A stretch of 64,000 bases of DNA from Chryseobacterium sp. JUb7 (GCF_024806495.1 NZ_JANUFF010000001.1:496001-560000); one strand, 5' to 3'. Shown: positions 19,091 through 27,422, counted from the stretch's first letter. Notes: generated from the sequence alone by a model not told the origin. Made by a program: numbers and translations.

Positions 19091-19263
19091 ATGATAGAAA
19101 ATGAATTAATTTTAGAAATAAAAACAGTTGATTATATTAACCCAACGCATAAATCACAACTTCTAGCTTTTTAAAAATGACAAATTGCAAATTAGGATTA
19201 TTATTAAATTTTCAAAGCGATCTTTTCAAGAATGGAGTAACAAGAATTATAAACTTCATATAA
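19091..19263 (+). pseudogene. remnant of a GxxExxY-family gene
   Basis: Reading from 19091, the frame gives 'MIENELILEIKTVDYINPTH' then KSQLLAF and a TAA at 19172-19174. It continues in the same frame with MTNCKLGLLLNF and 'LFKNGVTRIINFI' to a stop at 19261. These are the C-terminal hallmarks of GxxExxY proteins (ELI-E-K-V-NP-HK-QLL, then KLGLLINF). The N-terminal half with the GxxExxY motif is missing and one in-frame stop interrupts the rest. The family is of unknown function. The remnant occupies the 390-bp gap between permease and ATPase genes. Confidence 0.75.
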
Positions 19264-19359
19264 ATAATCTGCATTAAAATTTGACAAAGTCAAATTCCTT
19301 GCGTCTTAAAACAGTAATTTTGTAAAAAGAACTTTGTGTCTTTGCGAAAAACCAACAAA

Positions 19360-20283
19360 ATGCACCTACAAATTAACCAAGCAAACATAGGCTACAACAA
19401 AACCCTAATTTCAAATGCAACTGCCAATTTAAATTTAGGAGAAGTATGCCTATTGATTGGTAATAATGGTGTCGGAAAAACTACTTTAATTAAATCTATT
19501 TTACATCAAATCCCACTTTTAGGTGGAGAAATTTCTATTAATCAAAAAAACATTAAGAATCTTTCCGTTAAAGAAATCGCAGAAAATATTGCTGTTGTTT
19601 TTTCAAAATCAATAATTCCGCAGAATTATACGGTTGAAGATTTGATTTCACTAGGAAAATATATTTATTATCCTTTTTATTTTGAGCTTAAAAAAGAAGA
19701 CAGAGACGAAGTTTCGCATATCATTGAAGAACTTGATTTGGTTCAATATAAAAATACTTTACTTAAAAACCTTTCAGACGGAAATCTTCAAAAAGCCTTT
19801 ATTGGAAGAGCTTTAACACAGAATTCGCCTATCATTATTCTTGATGAGCCTACAACACATTTAGATGAAAAAAATAAAATCATCATTCTTAAAACACTTA
19901 GAAAATTAGCCCAGGAACAAAATAAACTGATTCTTTTTTCCTCTCACGACTGGCGCTTGGCAAAAGAATTCGCCGATAAAATATGGTATGTAAAAGACAG
20001 TCATTTATACTCCGGAATTGTTGAGGATATTTTGCTTCAGCATGAAGAGCTCACCAATGCTTCTTTATTTCAGATTAATGATAATTTTGTTGCTCCAAAA
20101 ATCATCGCACCCGATTTTTATAAAGAAATGTTGTATTCTTTGCTTCAAAAAAACTTTCAAAAAGACCTCTCTGCTCTTAATTTTGAATTCCACAACAAGT
20201 TTTGGGTTATTTCCAATGATTCCTCAAAACAACAGTGCGAATCCTTCGAAGAAATAGTTAATTTCGTGAAAACCATTTACTAA
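19360..20283 (+). CDS. FecE-type ABC transporter ATP-binding protein
   Basis: A 307-residue ATPase. Walker A GNNGVGKTT is at residues 34-42, Walker B 'PIIILDEPTTHLD', switch His in FSSHDW. The signature loop reads LSDGNLQKA in place of LSGGQ, a common variant in this subfamily. It should energise the FecCD-like permease upstream. The start is taken at 19360, where the fold begins ('MHLQINQANIGYNK'); an ATG-less extension upstream would only add a non-conserved stretch. A TAATTTTG box at 19315-19322 could provide its own promoter, needed if the remnant between the genes cuts the operon. Confidence 0.85.
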   Translation: MHLQINQANIGYNKTLISNATANLNLGEVCLLIGNNGVGKTTLIKSILHQIPLLGGEISINQKNIKNLSVKEIAENIAVVFSKSIIPQNYTVEDLISLGKYIYYPFYFELKKEDRDEVSHIIEELDLVQYKNTLLKNLSDGNLQKAFIGRALTQNSPIIILDEPTTHLDEKNKIIILKTLRKLAQEQNKLILFSSHDWRLAKEFADKIWYVKDSHLYSGIVEDILLQHEELTNASLFQINDNFVAPKIIAPDFYKEMLYSLLQKNFQKDLSALNFEFHNKFWVISNDSSKQQCESFEEIVNFVKTIY

Positions 20284-20309
20284 TACCGCTTTTTATTTAA
20301 ACTATTCAT

Positions 20310-20329
20310 ATACTATGCATGCATAGTAT
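20310..20329. promoter_or_regulatory. upstream operator palindrome (site 1)
   Basis: ATACTATGCATGCATAGTAT is a perfect 20-bp palindrome. Its near-identical partner lies 83 nt downstream in the marR promoter. It probably binds the MarR protein encoded at 20446. Confidence 0.7.
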
Positions 20330-20392
20330 TATGCTAATCATACAATTTAACCTATTTACTATCAGATTATTAACAAATTTTAACGTTAATAA

Positions 20393-20424
20393 ATACTATG
20401 CATGCATAATATTTACTACATTTG
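20393..20424 (+). promoter_or_regulatory. marR-fad promoter with operator palindrome (site 2)
   Basis: 20393-20412 repeats the upstream 20-bp palindrome with one mismatch. It is followed 4 nt later by TACATTTG (20417-20424), an exact -7 box, 21 nt before the marR start. The operator therefore covers the -33 region, so a bound dimer would block RNA polymerase: autoregulation and control of the downstream fad genes. Confidence 0.7.
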
Positions 20425-20445
20425 GAATAAACCATTTCAACAAAA

Positions 20446-20898
20446 ATGATGGATAATAATAAAGATAAAATAGAAAACGTAGATTTAATTTTAAAACAGA
20501 CCTGGCTAGCTGTTTCTAAAATGTACACCGATCTTGCCCAAGAGCATGATTCTACGGCTGTTCAAGCGCTCACATTACTGAAAATTGACCCTAAAGAAGG
20601 AACACGAAGTACTAACCTTGGTCCTAAAATGGCCATCGAGCCGACTTCTCTTACAAGAATTATTAAACTCTTGGAGGACAACGGATATATCTATAAGGAA
20701 AAAACGACTACGGACAAACGTGAAGTTATCATTAAACTTACCGATAAAGGACTGAACTCCAGAAACATGTCTAAAGAAGTTGTTGTCAACTTCAACAAAA
20801 GGGTTATGGAGAAAATTGCTCCCGAAAAGTTGGAAACTTTCAAGGAAGTGATGTGCGAAATTATGAAAATCGCGACCGATTTAAACAACAAAAAATAA
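20446..20898 (+). CDS. MarR-family transcriptional regulator of the fad operon
   Basis: A 150-residue MarR protein with the winged-helix core 'GPKMAIEPTSLTRIIKLLEDNGYIYKEKTTTDKREVIIKLTDKG' (split here: recognition helix around residues 65-80, wing with D-R at 91-93). It is the first gene of a run with three beta-oxidation genes, 21 nt before fadN. Two matching 20-bp palindromes lie in its promoter. The likely ligand is an acyl-CoA or fatty acid, by analogy with other regulators of such operons; this is inference. The start could be either of two adjacent ATG codons. Confidence 0.9.
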   Translation: MMDNNKDKIENVDLILKQTWLAVSKMYTDLAQEHDSTAVQALTLLKIDPKEGTRSTNLGPKMAIEPTSLTRIIKLLEDNGYIYKEKTTTDKREVIIKLTDKGLNSRNMSKEVVVNFNKRVMEKIAPEKLETFKEVMCEIMKIATDLNNKK

Positions 20899-20919
20899 TA
20901 TAACAAATCAATAAATCAA

Positions 20920-23313
20920 ATGAAAAGAAGAATCAAACACGTAACGGTTCTTGGTTCAGGAATTATGGGAAGCGGTATTGCAGCGCACTTTGCCAATATT
21001 GGCGTTGAAGTTTCGCTTTTGGATATCGTTCCTTTTGAACTCTCTGAAGCAGAACAGAAAAAAGGTTTGACCAAAGACGACAAAGCGGTAAGAAACAGAA
21101 TCGCTTCTGAGAACTTTGAAAAACTGAAAAAGGCAAGTCCGGCTCTACTCTATTCTCCAAAATTCGCGGATAGAATAAAAGTTGGAAATTTTGATGATGA
21201 TTTACCAAAAATAAAAAATACAGACTGGATTATTGAGGTTGTGGTTGAAAGACTGGATATCAAGAAATCAGTTTACGAAAAAATCGAACAGTTCAGAAAA
21301 CCCGGAACTTTAGTTTCTTCAAATACTTCCGGTATTCCGATTAACATGCTGGTAGAAGGAAGAAGTGATGATTTCAAACATTATTTTGCAGGAACCCACT
21401 TTTTTAACCCTGTGAGATATCTTCCTCTTTTAGAAATTATTCCTACCAACGACACTGCTCCTGAAGTAATTGACTTCTATATGAATTACGGGGCAAAATT
21501 CTTAGGAAAAACAACCGTTTTAGCAAAAGATACCCCAGCCTTTATCGCCAACAGAATCGGAGTTTTCTCGATGATGGATTTGCTTCATAATGTTCAGAAA
21601 TTAGGTTTAACTGTTTCTGAAGTTGATAAACTGACCGGTCCGGTAATCGGTCGTCCAAAATCGGCAACGTTCAGAACGGCTGATGTTGTTGGATTGGATA
21701 CATTGGTCATGGTTGCAAATGGCGTTCGTCAGAGCGGTGCTGAAACCAATAATTTCAATGATGTTTTTGCTCTTCCTTATTACATCCAGAAAATGGTTGA
21801 CAACAAATGGTTAGGTTCAAAAACGGAGCAAGGTTTCTATAAAAAAGTGAAAAATGCAGAAGGAAAATCTGAAATTCACGGATTAAATCTTGATACTTTA
21901 GAATATGAACTTCAAGGAAAATCTTCATTTCCAACTTTAGAATTAACTAAAAATATTGATAAGCCGATTGATAGATTTAAAGTCTTAATTGGCGGAAAAG
22001 ATAAAGCTGGAGAGCTTTACAGAAAATCTCTAGGTGCATTATTCGCTTATGTTTCGCATAAAGTTCCCGAAATTTCTGATGAAGTTTATAAAATCGATGA
22101 TGCCATGAGAGCAGGTTTCGGTTGGGAAAACGGTCCGTTTGAAATCTGGGATTCCGTTGGCGTTCAAAAAGGTATTGAATTGGCTAAAGATGCAGGTTAC
22201 GAAGTTTCAGACTGGGTGAAAAATGTAGAGTCTTTCTATAAAGTTAATAATGAAGGGCAAAGTATTTTCGTTGATAAAAACTCAGGAGAATACAACAAAA
22301 TTCCGGGTCAGGATGCTTTCATTATTTTAGATAATATCAGAAAAAATAAAACACTTTGGAGTAATTCAGGAGCTTCGATTGAAGATTTGGGCGACGGAAT
22401 TATCAACTTTGAAATCCGTTCTAAAATGAACTCTCTTGGAGGCGAAGTTCTGGATGGATTGAACAGAGCCATTGATTTAGCTGAAAAAGAATATGACGGA
22501 TTAGTGATCGGAAATCAAGGTACCAATTTCTCTGTTGGAGCCAATTTAGCGATGATTTTAATGATGGCTATCGAACAGGATTGGGATGATTTGAACATGG
22601 CGATCGCTTATTTCCAAAAATCGATGATGAGAGTTCGCTACTCCTCTATTCCAGTGGTGGTTGCACCTCACGGAATGACGCTTGGTGGCGGTTGCGAAAT
22701 GACAATGCACGCCGACAGAGTTGTTGCTGCAGCAGAAACTTACATCGGATTGGTTGAAACCGGAGTTGGTGTAATTCCTGGAGGTGGTGGAACGAAAGAA
22801 TTGACGTTAAGAACTTCAAGAGAATTCCACAGCGATGATGTTAAAAACAACAGACTTCGTGAAGCTTTCATGAATATTGCCATGGGTAAAGTAGCAACTT
22901 CCGCTTATGAAGCTTACGATATGGGAATTCTTGAAAAAGGAAAAGATATCGTTTCCGTAAGCAAGAACAGACAGATTGCAGAAGCTAAAAAAGTTGCAAA
23001 ATTATTGGCGGAACAAGGGTATACTCAACCAATCGAACAGAAAGTTAAAGTTTTAGGTAAAGATGCTTTGGGAATGTTCTATGTTGGAACTGACCAAATG
23101 TTAACCGGAAACTTTATCTCTGCACACGACAAGAAAATTGCAGATAAATTAGCCAACGTAATGGTCGGAGGAAATCTTTCTGAACCAACAGTCGTAACTG
23201 AACAATATTTATTGAATCTTGAAAGAGAAACCTTCTTACAGCTTTGTGGTGAGAGAAAAACGTTGGAGAGAATTCAATATATGTTACAAAACGGAAAACC
23301 TTTGAGAAATTAA
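20920..23313 (+). CDS. fadN: 3-hydroxyacyl-CoA dehydrogenase / enoyl-CoA hydratase (FadN type)
   Basis: A 797-residue bifunctional beta-oxidation enzyme. The dehydrogenase comes first: dinucleotide motif GSGIMG at 12-17, 'AGTHFFNPVRYLPLLEI', a second C-terminal dehydrogenase lobe near 350-440. An enoyl-CoA hydratase/isomerase domain follows at about 470-700 ('NFSVGANLAM', 'GMTLGGGCEMTMHADRVVA', 'GVIPGGGGTKE'). This order is that of Bacillus FadN, the reverse of E. coli FadB/FadJ. It should hydrate enoyl-CoA and oxidise the 3-hydroxyacyl-CoA, feeding FadA. Confidence 0.9.
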   Translation: MKRRIKHVTVLGSGIMGSGIAAHFANIGVEVSLLDIVPFELSEAEQKKGLTKDDKAVRNRIASENFEKLKKASPALLYSPKFADRIKVGNFDDDLPKIKNTDWIIEVVVERLDIKKSVYEKIEQFRKPGTLVSSNTSGIPINMLVEGRSDDFKHYFAGTHFFNPVRYLPLLEIIPTNDTAPEVIDFYMNYGAKFLGKTTVLAKDTPAFIANRIGVFSMMDLLHNVQKLGLTVSEVDKLTGPVIGRPKSATFRTADVVGLDTLVMVANGVRQSGAETNNFNDVFALPYYIQKMVDNKWLGSKTEQGFYKKVKNAEGKSEIHGLNLDTLEYELQGKSSFPTLELTKNIDKPIDRFKVLIGGKDKAGELYRKSLGALFAYVSHKVPEISDEVYKIDDAMRAGFGWENGPFEIWDSVGVQKGIELAKDAGYEVSDWVKNVESFYKVNNEGQSIFVDKNSGEYNKIPGQDAFIILDNIRKNKTLWSNSGASIEDLGDGIINFEIRSKMNSLGGEVLDGLNRAIDLAEKEYDGLVIGNQGTNFSVGANLAMILMMAIEQDWDDLNMAIAYFQKSMMRVRYSSIPVVVAPHGMTLGGGCEMTMHADRVVAAAETYIGLVETGVGVIPGGGGTKELTLRTSREFHSDDVKNNRLREAFMNIAMGKVATSAYEAYDMGILEKGKDIVSVSKNRQIAEAKKVAKLLAEQGYTQPIEQKVKVLGKDALGMFYVGTDQMLTGNFISAHDKKIADKLANVMVGGNLSEPTVVTEQYLLNLERETFLQLCGERKTLERIQYMLQNGKPLRN

Positions 23314-23316
23314 TGG

Positions 23317-23386
23317 GGAGCTCCGTAGGAGCGAACTGTTAATAGCAGAATAATTTTAGAAGATATTGAGCCTCGTAGAGGCGACC
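23317..23386. repeat. left REP pair bracketing the RAYT gene
   Basis: Two short units: GGAGCTCCGTAGGAGCGA (23317-23334) followed by ACTGTTAATAGC, and GCCTCGTAGAGGCGACC (23370-23386) followed by TATTAG. The GCCTCGTAGAGGC core is a hairpin. Both end in a shared '-GCGA-C-T-TTA' tail and recur inverted at 23862-23930. Confidence 0.8.
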
Positions 23387-23396
23387 TATTAGTTTT

Positions 23397-23861
23397 ATGG
23401 CAAACACATACACACAAATTTATATCCAAATTGTTTTCGCCGTCAAAGGAAGGCAAAGCCTGATTTCAAAAGAAAACAGAGAGGAATTACATAAATTTAT
23501 AACAGGTATTGTTTCCCATAGAAATCAAAAATTATTCGCAGTTTTTGCAATGCCTGATCATGTTCATATTCTTTTGAGTATAAGCCCAACCATATCGATT
23601 TCAGATTTAGTAAGAGATATTAAAGCGGGTTCGTCAAAATTTATTAATGAAAAAGGATGGATCAATGGAAAATTCAATTGGCAGGAAGGATACGGAGCTT
23701 TCTCTTATTCTAGAAGCAGTGTAGATTCTGTTGTTAAATACATTTCAAACCAAGAAGAACATCATAAAAAGAAAACATTTAAAGAAGAATATTTAGATTT
23801 TATGTCAAAATTTGAAATTGAATATGATCCGAAATATTTATTTGAATGGATTGAGGATTAA
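23397..23861 (+). CDS. REP-associated tyrosine transposase (RAYT, IS200-like TnpA)
   Basis: A 154-residue Y1 HUH endonuclease of the IS200/IS605 TnpA family. The metal-binding HUH motif is His55-Val-His57 within 'AMPDHVHILLS', and the candidate catalytic Tyr115 is in 'SVVKYISNQEEHHKK'. It appears intact. The gene is bracketed by inverted REP-type repeats rather than by IS200 ends, the mark of domesticated RAYTs that process REP/REPIN sequences. It interrupts the spacing between fadN and fadA in the same orientation, so the operon may still be read through. Confidence 0.9.
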   Translation: MANTYTQIYIQIVFAVKGRQSLISKENREELHKFITGIVSHRNQKLFAVFAMPDHVHILLSISPTISISDLVRDIKAGSSKFINEKGWINGKFNWQEGYGAFSYSRSSVDSVVKYISNQEEHHKKKTFKEEYLDFMSKFEIEYDPKYLFEWIED

Positions 23862-23930
23862 CAGGTCGCTCCTACGGAGCTCTGTGATTGACAAAAAACA
23901 AAAGCTATTAACATTTTACCTCTACGAGGC
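23862..23930. repeat. right REP pair bracketing the RAYT gene
   Basis: Inverted counterparts of the left units: TCGCTCCTACGGAGCTC at 23865-23881 and GCTATTAAC (23904-23912) with CCTCTACGAGGC at 23919-23930. The first begins directly after the transposase stop codon. Confidence 0.8.
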
Positions 23931-23968
23931 AAAAATTCTCAAAAAATTAATATTAGTCAATAAAAAAT

Positions 23969-25147
23969 ATGAAAACAGCATATATAGTAAAGGGTTTCAG
24001 AACTGCCGTTGGAAAAGCTCCAAAAGGAAGTTTAAGATTCACGAGACCCGATGTAATGGCGGCAACCGTAATTGAAAAATTAATGGCTGAACTTCCGCAA
24101 TTAGACAAAAACAGAATAGATGACCTTATCGTAGGAAATGCAATGCCGGAAGCTGAACAAGGCTTGAACGTGGCTCGTTTGATCTCCTTGATGGGTTTAA
24201 ATACAGATAAAGTTCCCGGAGTTACGGTAAACAGATATTGCGCATCAGGAAGTGAGGCTATTGCTATTGCTTCTGCAAAAATTCAGGCAGGAATGGCGGA
24301 TTGCATCATTGCAGGAGGTACAGAATCAATGTCTTACATTCCAATGGGAGGCTATAAACCGGTTCCTGAAACGGATATTGCCAAAACAAACCCTGATTAT
24401 TATTGGGGAATGGGTTATACAGCGGAAGAAGTTGCAAAGCAATACAATATTACAAGAGAAGAACAGGATCAGTTTGCTTTTGAATCTCATATGAAGGCTT
24501 TAAAAGCGAATCAGGAAGGTAAATTTATCAATCAGATTGTATCAATTCCTGTTGAATATAATTTCCTGGATGAAAACCAGAAAATGCAGACTAAAAAGTT
24601 TGATTTTTCAGTGGATGAAGGTCCGAGAGCAGATACTTCTTTGGCTGGTTTGTCTAAATTAAGACCTGTTTTCGCGAACGGAGGAAGTGTAACTGCCGGA
24701 AACTCTTCTCAAATGAGTGACGGAGCAGCTTTCGTAATGGTGATGAGCGAAGAAATGGTCAAAGAATTAGGATTACAGCCTGAAGCAAGATTAGTGGCCT
24801 ATGCGGCGGCAGGTCTTGAGCCGAGAATTATGGGCATGGGACCGATTTATGCCATTCCAAAAGCTTTGAAACAAGCAGGTTTAGAATTAAAAGATATCGA
24901 GCTAATCGAATTAAACGAAGCATTCGCATCTCAATCTGTTGCCATCAAAAAAGAATTAGGTTTAAATCCTGATATCCTGAATGTAAACGGAGGAGCCATT
25001 GCATTGGGTCACCCACTTGGATGCACAGGAACAAAATTAACCGTTCAGCTTCTTGACGAGATGAGAAAACGCGGAAACAAATACGGGATGGTTTCTATGT
25101 GCGTGGGAACAGGACAGGGAGCAGCGAGTATATTTGAGCTTCTATAA
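23969..25147 (+). CDS. fadA: acetyl-CoA C-acyltransferase (3-ketoacyl-CoA thiolase)
   Basis: A 392-residue thiolase of normal length. The acyl-accepting Cys91 is in VNRYCASGSEAI, the general-base pair is His348 in 'GGAIALGHPLGCTG' and Cys378 in 'MVSMCVGTGQG'. It cleaves 3-ketoacyl-CoA to acetyl-CoA plus a shortened acyl-CoA, the last step of the cycle served by the fadN product. The ATG start at 23969 matches the family N-terminus (KTAYIVKGFRTAVGKA). Order marR-fadN-fadA-fadE implies one operon despite two inserted elements. Confidence 0.95.
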   Translation: MKTAYIVKGFRTAVGKAPKGSLRFTRPDVMAATVIEKLMAELPQLDKNRIDDLIVGNAMPEAEQGLNVARLISLMGLNTDKVPGVTVNRYCASGSEAIAIASAKIQAGMADCIIAGGTESMSYIPMGGYKPVPETDIAKTNPDYYWGMGYTAEEVAKQYNITREEQDQFAFESHMKALKANQEGKFINQIVSIPVEYNFLDENQKMQTKKFDFSVDEGPRADTSLAGLSKLRPVFANGGSVTAGNSSQMSDGAAFVMVMSEEMVKELGLQPEARLVAYAAAGLEPRIMGMGPIYAIPKALKQAGLELKDIELIELNEAFASQSVAIKKELGLNPDILNVNGGAIALGHPLGCTGTKLTVQLLDEMRKRGNKYGMVSMCVGTGQGAASIFELL

Positions 25148-25150
25148 AAT

Positions 25151-25187
25151 AATTTTGAATTATGAATTTTAAATTTTGGATTGAATA
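25151..25187. repeat. left inverted repeat of the four-helix-bundle element
   Basis: AATTTTGAATTATGAATTTTAAATTTTGGATTGAAT region. Its core (AATTTTAAATTTTGGATT) is inverted at 25548-25579 as AATCCATAATTTAAAATT, differing in one base. Confidence 0.6.
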
Positions 25188-25547
25188 CAAAAGGAAAATT
25201 TAATTAAAGAAAAGACATTCAATTTTGCATTATCAATTATTGAGTTATATAAAATATGTAAATCTCAAAATGAATTTATTCTTTCAAAACAATTATTAAG
25301 AAGTGGGACTTCTATTGGTGCAAATGTTCAGGAAGCTTTAGCTGGATTTTCAGAAAAAGACTTTCTTCATAAAATGTCCATAGCTAGTAAAGAAGCAAGA
25401 GAAACACAATATTGGATTGATTTATTATCACAGTCTCAATTAGTAAAATTTGATGAATCAAAATATAAAACAGATATACAAAGTATTGTAAATATTTTAA
25501 CATCAATTGTTAAAACACTTCAAATAAAATTAAGACCGAACGAATAA
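25185..25547 (+). CDS. four-helix-bundle protein (S23/IVP family), no canonical start codon
   Basis: An open frame of about 118 codons ending at 25547. It encodes 'KENLIKEKTFNFALSIIELY', then 'LSKQLLRSGTSIGANVQEAL', 'KEARETQYWIDLL' and a C-terminal helix. This is the four-helix-bundle family first known from intervening sequences in 23S rRNA and related to the accessory protein of diversity-generating retroelements. The frame is intact over the family length, but after the preceding stop (25182) there is no ATG, GTG or TTG before residue 62. The copy is either start-defective or uses a rare start. Flanking inverted repeats suggest it moved as a unit into the fadA-fadE gap. Confidence 0.6.
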   Translation: MQKENLIKEKTFNFALSIIELYKICKSQNEFILSKQLLRSGTSIGANVQEALAGFSEKDFLHKMSIASKEARETQYWIDLLSQSQLVKFDESKYKTDIQSIVNILTSIVKTLQIKLRPNE

Positions 25548-25581
25548 TTCAAAATCCATAATTTAAAATTCAAAATTAAAT
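25548..25581. repeat. right inverted repeat of the four-helix-bundle element
   Basis: Begins at the stop codon of the four-helix-bundle frame: AATCCATAATTTAAAATT and AAAATTAAAT. Inverted relative to 25151-25187; the left copy carries about 8 extra nt. Confidence 0.6.
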
Positions 25582-25605
25582 AACTAAATTTTAAAATAAC
25601 AAATC

Positions 25606-27396
25606 ATGAGTGATACACTTAATAAAACATTAAAAGGTGGCGAGTTCCTTATCAGAGAAATTCCTGCAAACGAAATTTTCAGTCTTGAAGAACTGAGTGA
25701 AGAACAAAAAATGCTTCGTGATTCTGCGAAAGAATTTATAGATAGAGAAGTGATCCCTGAGCATGATCGTTTCGAGAAAAAAGATTACGCATTGACGGAA
25801 GAAACAATGCGTAAACTAGGAGAAATGGGATTGCTGGGAATAACTGTTCCTGAAGAATACGGAGGTCTTGGAATGGGATTCGTGAGTACAATGTTGGCTT
25901 GCGATTACGTTTCAGGAGGAAACGGATCACTGGCAACAGCTTACGGAGCTCACACCGGAATCGGTACTTTGCCTACTCTACTTTACGGAAGTGAAGAATT
26001 GAAAAAGAAATATCTTCCGGATTTAGCAACAGGAACAAAATTCGGAGCGTATTGTTTGACAGAGCCGGATGCAGGTTCTGATGCCAATTCTGGTAAAACA
26101 AGAGCAAGATTATCTGAAGATGGGAAGCATTACATTATCAACGGACAAAAAATGTGGATTTCCAATGCAGGTTTTGCAGATACTTTCACTTTGTTTGCTA
26201 AGATTGATGATGATAAAAACATCACCGGTTTCGTAATCAACCGTTCTGAATTGGAGAACCCAGAAAGCTTGACTTTCGGTGAAGAAGAGCATAAATTAGG
26301 TATTCGTTCGTCTTCTACGCGCCAGGTTTTCTTCAATGATATGAAGGTTCCTGTTGAGAACATGCTAGGTGAAAGAAACAACGGTTTTAAAATCGCTTTG
26401 AATGCATTAAATGTGGGTAGAATTAAGTTAGCTGCTGCCAATCTTGACGGACAGAGAAGAATTTTGAACCACTCTATTCAGTATTCAAACGAAAGAAAAC
26501 AGTTTGGGGTTTCAATTTCAACTTTTGGAGCGATCAGAAAGAAAATTGCTGAAATGTCAACAGGAGTTTTCGTAAGTGAAGCAGGTTCTTACCGTTTAGC
26601 AAAAAATGTTGAAGATAAAATTGCTGAACTGGTTGCAGGAGGCATGGATCATCAGCAAGCTGAATTAAAAGGTGTTGAGGAATTTGCTGTTGAAGCTTCT
26701 ATCCTTAAAGTTTTTGTATCAGATCTTACTCAAAATACAGCTGATGAAGGAATCCAGATTTATGGTGGAATGGGATTCTCAGAAGATACGCCAATGGAAT
26801 CTGCATGGAGAGATGCAAGAATTGGTAGAATTTATGAAGGAACGAACGAAATCAACAGACTTCTTGCCGTTGGAATGTTGATTAAGAGAGCGATGAAAGG
26901 AGAATTAGACTTGTTATCTCCTGCAATGGCAATCAGCAAAGAATTGATGGGAATTCCATCATTCGAAGTTCCTGATTATTCTGAATTCATGAGTGAAGAA
27001 AAAGCAATTATTGCAAATCTTAAGAAAGTTTTCTTAATGGTTTCAGGTGCTGCGCTTCAAAAATATATGATGGATATTGAGAAACAGCAACATTTACTAT
27101 TAAATGCGTCAGAAATTCTTAACCAGATCTACATGGCAGAATCTGCAGTTTTAAGAGCTGAAAAACACTTCTCCGCTGACTCTGTAGAAGCTGCAATGGC
27201 TCAGTTAAACCTTTATAAAGCAGTTGAAAAAATCATTACTTCAGCAAAAGAAGGAATTGTTTCTTTCGCAGAAGGGGACGAACAGAGAATGATGCTTTCA
27301 GGTTTAAGAAGATTTACAAAATATACCAACCATCCGAATGTAGTGGCATTAACTGAAAAAGTGGCTGCTCATTACATCGAAAAAGGAGCTTATTAG
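25606..27396 (+). CDS. fadE: acyl-CoA dehydrogenase
   Basis: A 596-residue flavoprotein. The N-terminal helical domain ('LSEEQKMLRDSAKEFIDREV'), middle beta domain ('YCLTEPDAGSDANSGKTRA', 'WISNAGFADTFTLFAKI') and C-terminal helices with 'IYGGMGFSEDTPMESAWRD' and catalytic Glu411 in IYEGTNEINRLL are all present. An extra C-terminal domain of about 170 residues matches the roughly 590-residue FadE of Bacillus fadNAE operons. It introduces the alpha-beta double bond into acyl-CoA, so the operon encodes a complete beta-oxidation spiral. It needs an ETF partner not seen here. Confidence 0.93.
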   Translation: MSDTLNKTLKGGEFLIREIPANEIFSLEELSEEQKMLRDSAKEFIDREVIPEHDRFEKKDYALTEETMRKLGEMGLLGITVPEEYGGLGMGFVSTMLACDYVSGGNGSLATAYGAHTGIGTLPTLLYGSEELKKKYLPDLATGTKFGAYCLTEPDAGSDANSGKTRARLSEDGKHYIINGQKMWISNAGFADTFTLFAKIDDDKNITGFVINRSELENPESLTFGEEEHKLGIRSSSTRQVFFNDMKVPVENMLGERNNGFKIALNALNVGRIKLAAANLDGQRRILNHSIQYSNERKQFGVSISTFGAIRKKIAEMSTGVFVSEAGSYRLAKNVEDKIAELVAGGMDHQQAELKGVEEFAVEASILKVFVSDLTQNTADEGIQIYGGMGFSEDTPMESAWRDARIGRIYEGTNEINRLLAVGMLIKRAMKGELDLLSPAMAISKELMGIPSFEVPDYSEFMSEEKAIIANLKKVFLMVSGAALQKYMMDIEKQQHLLLNASEILNQIYMAESAVLRAEKHFSADSVEAAMAQLNLYKAVEKIITSAKEGIVSFAEGDEQRMMLSGLRRFTKYTNHPNVVALTEKVAAHYIEKGAY

Positions 27397-27422
27397 TCTT
27401 TTATATATAAAATTGATTTCCG

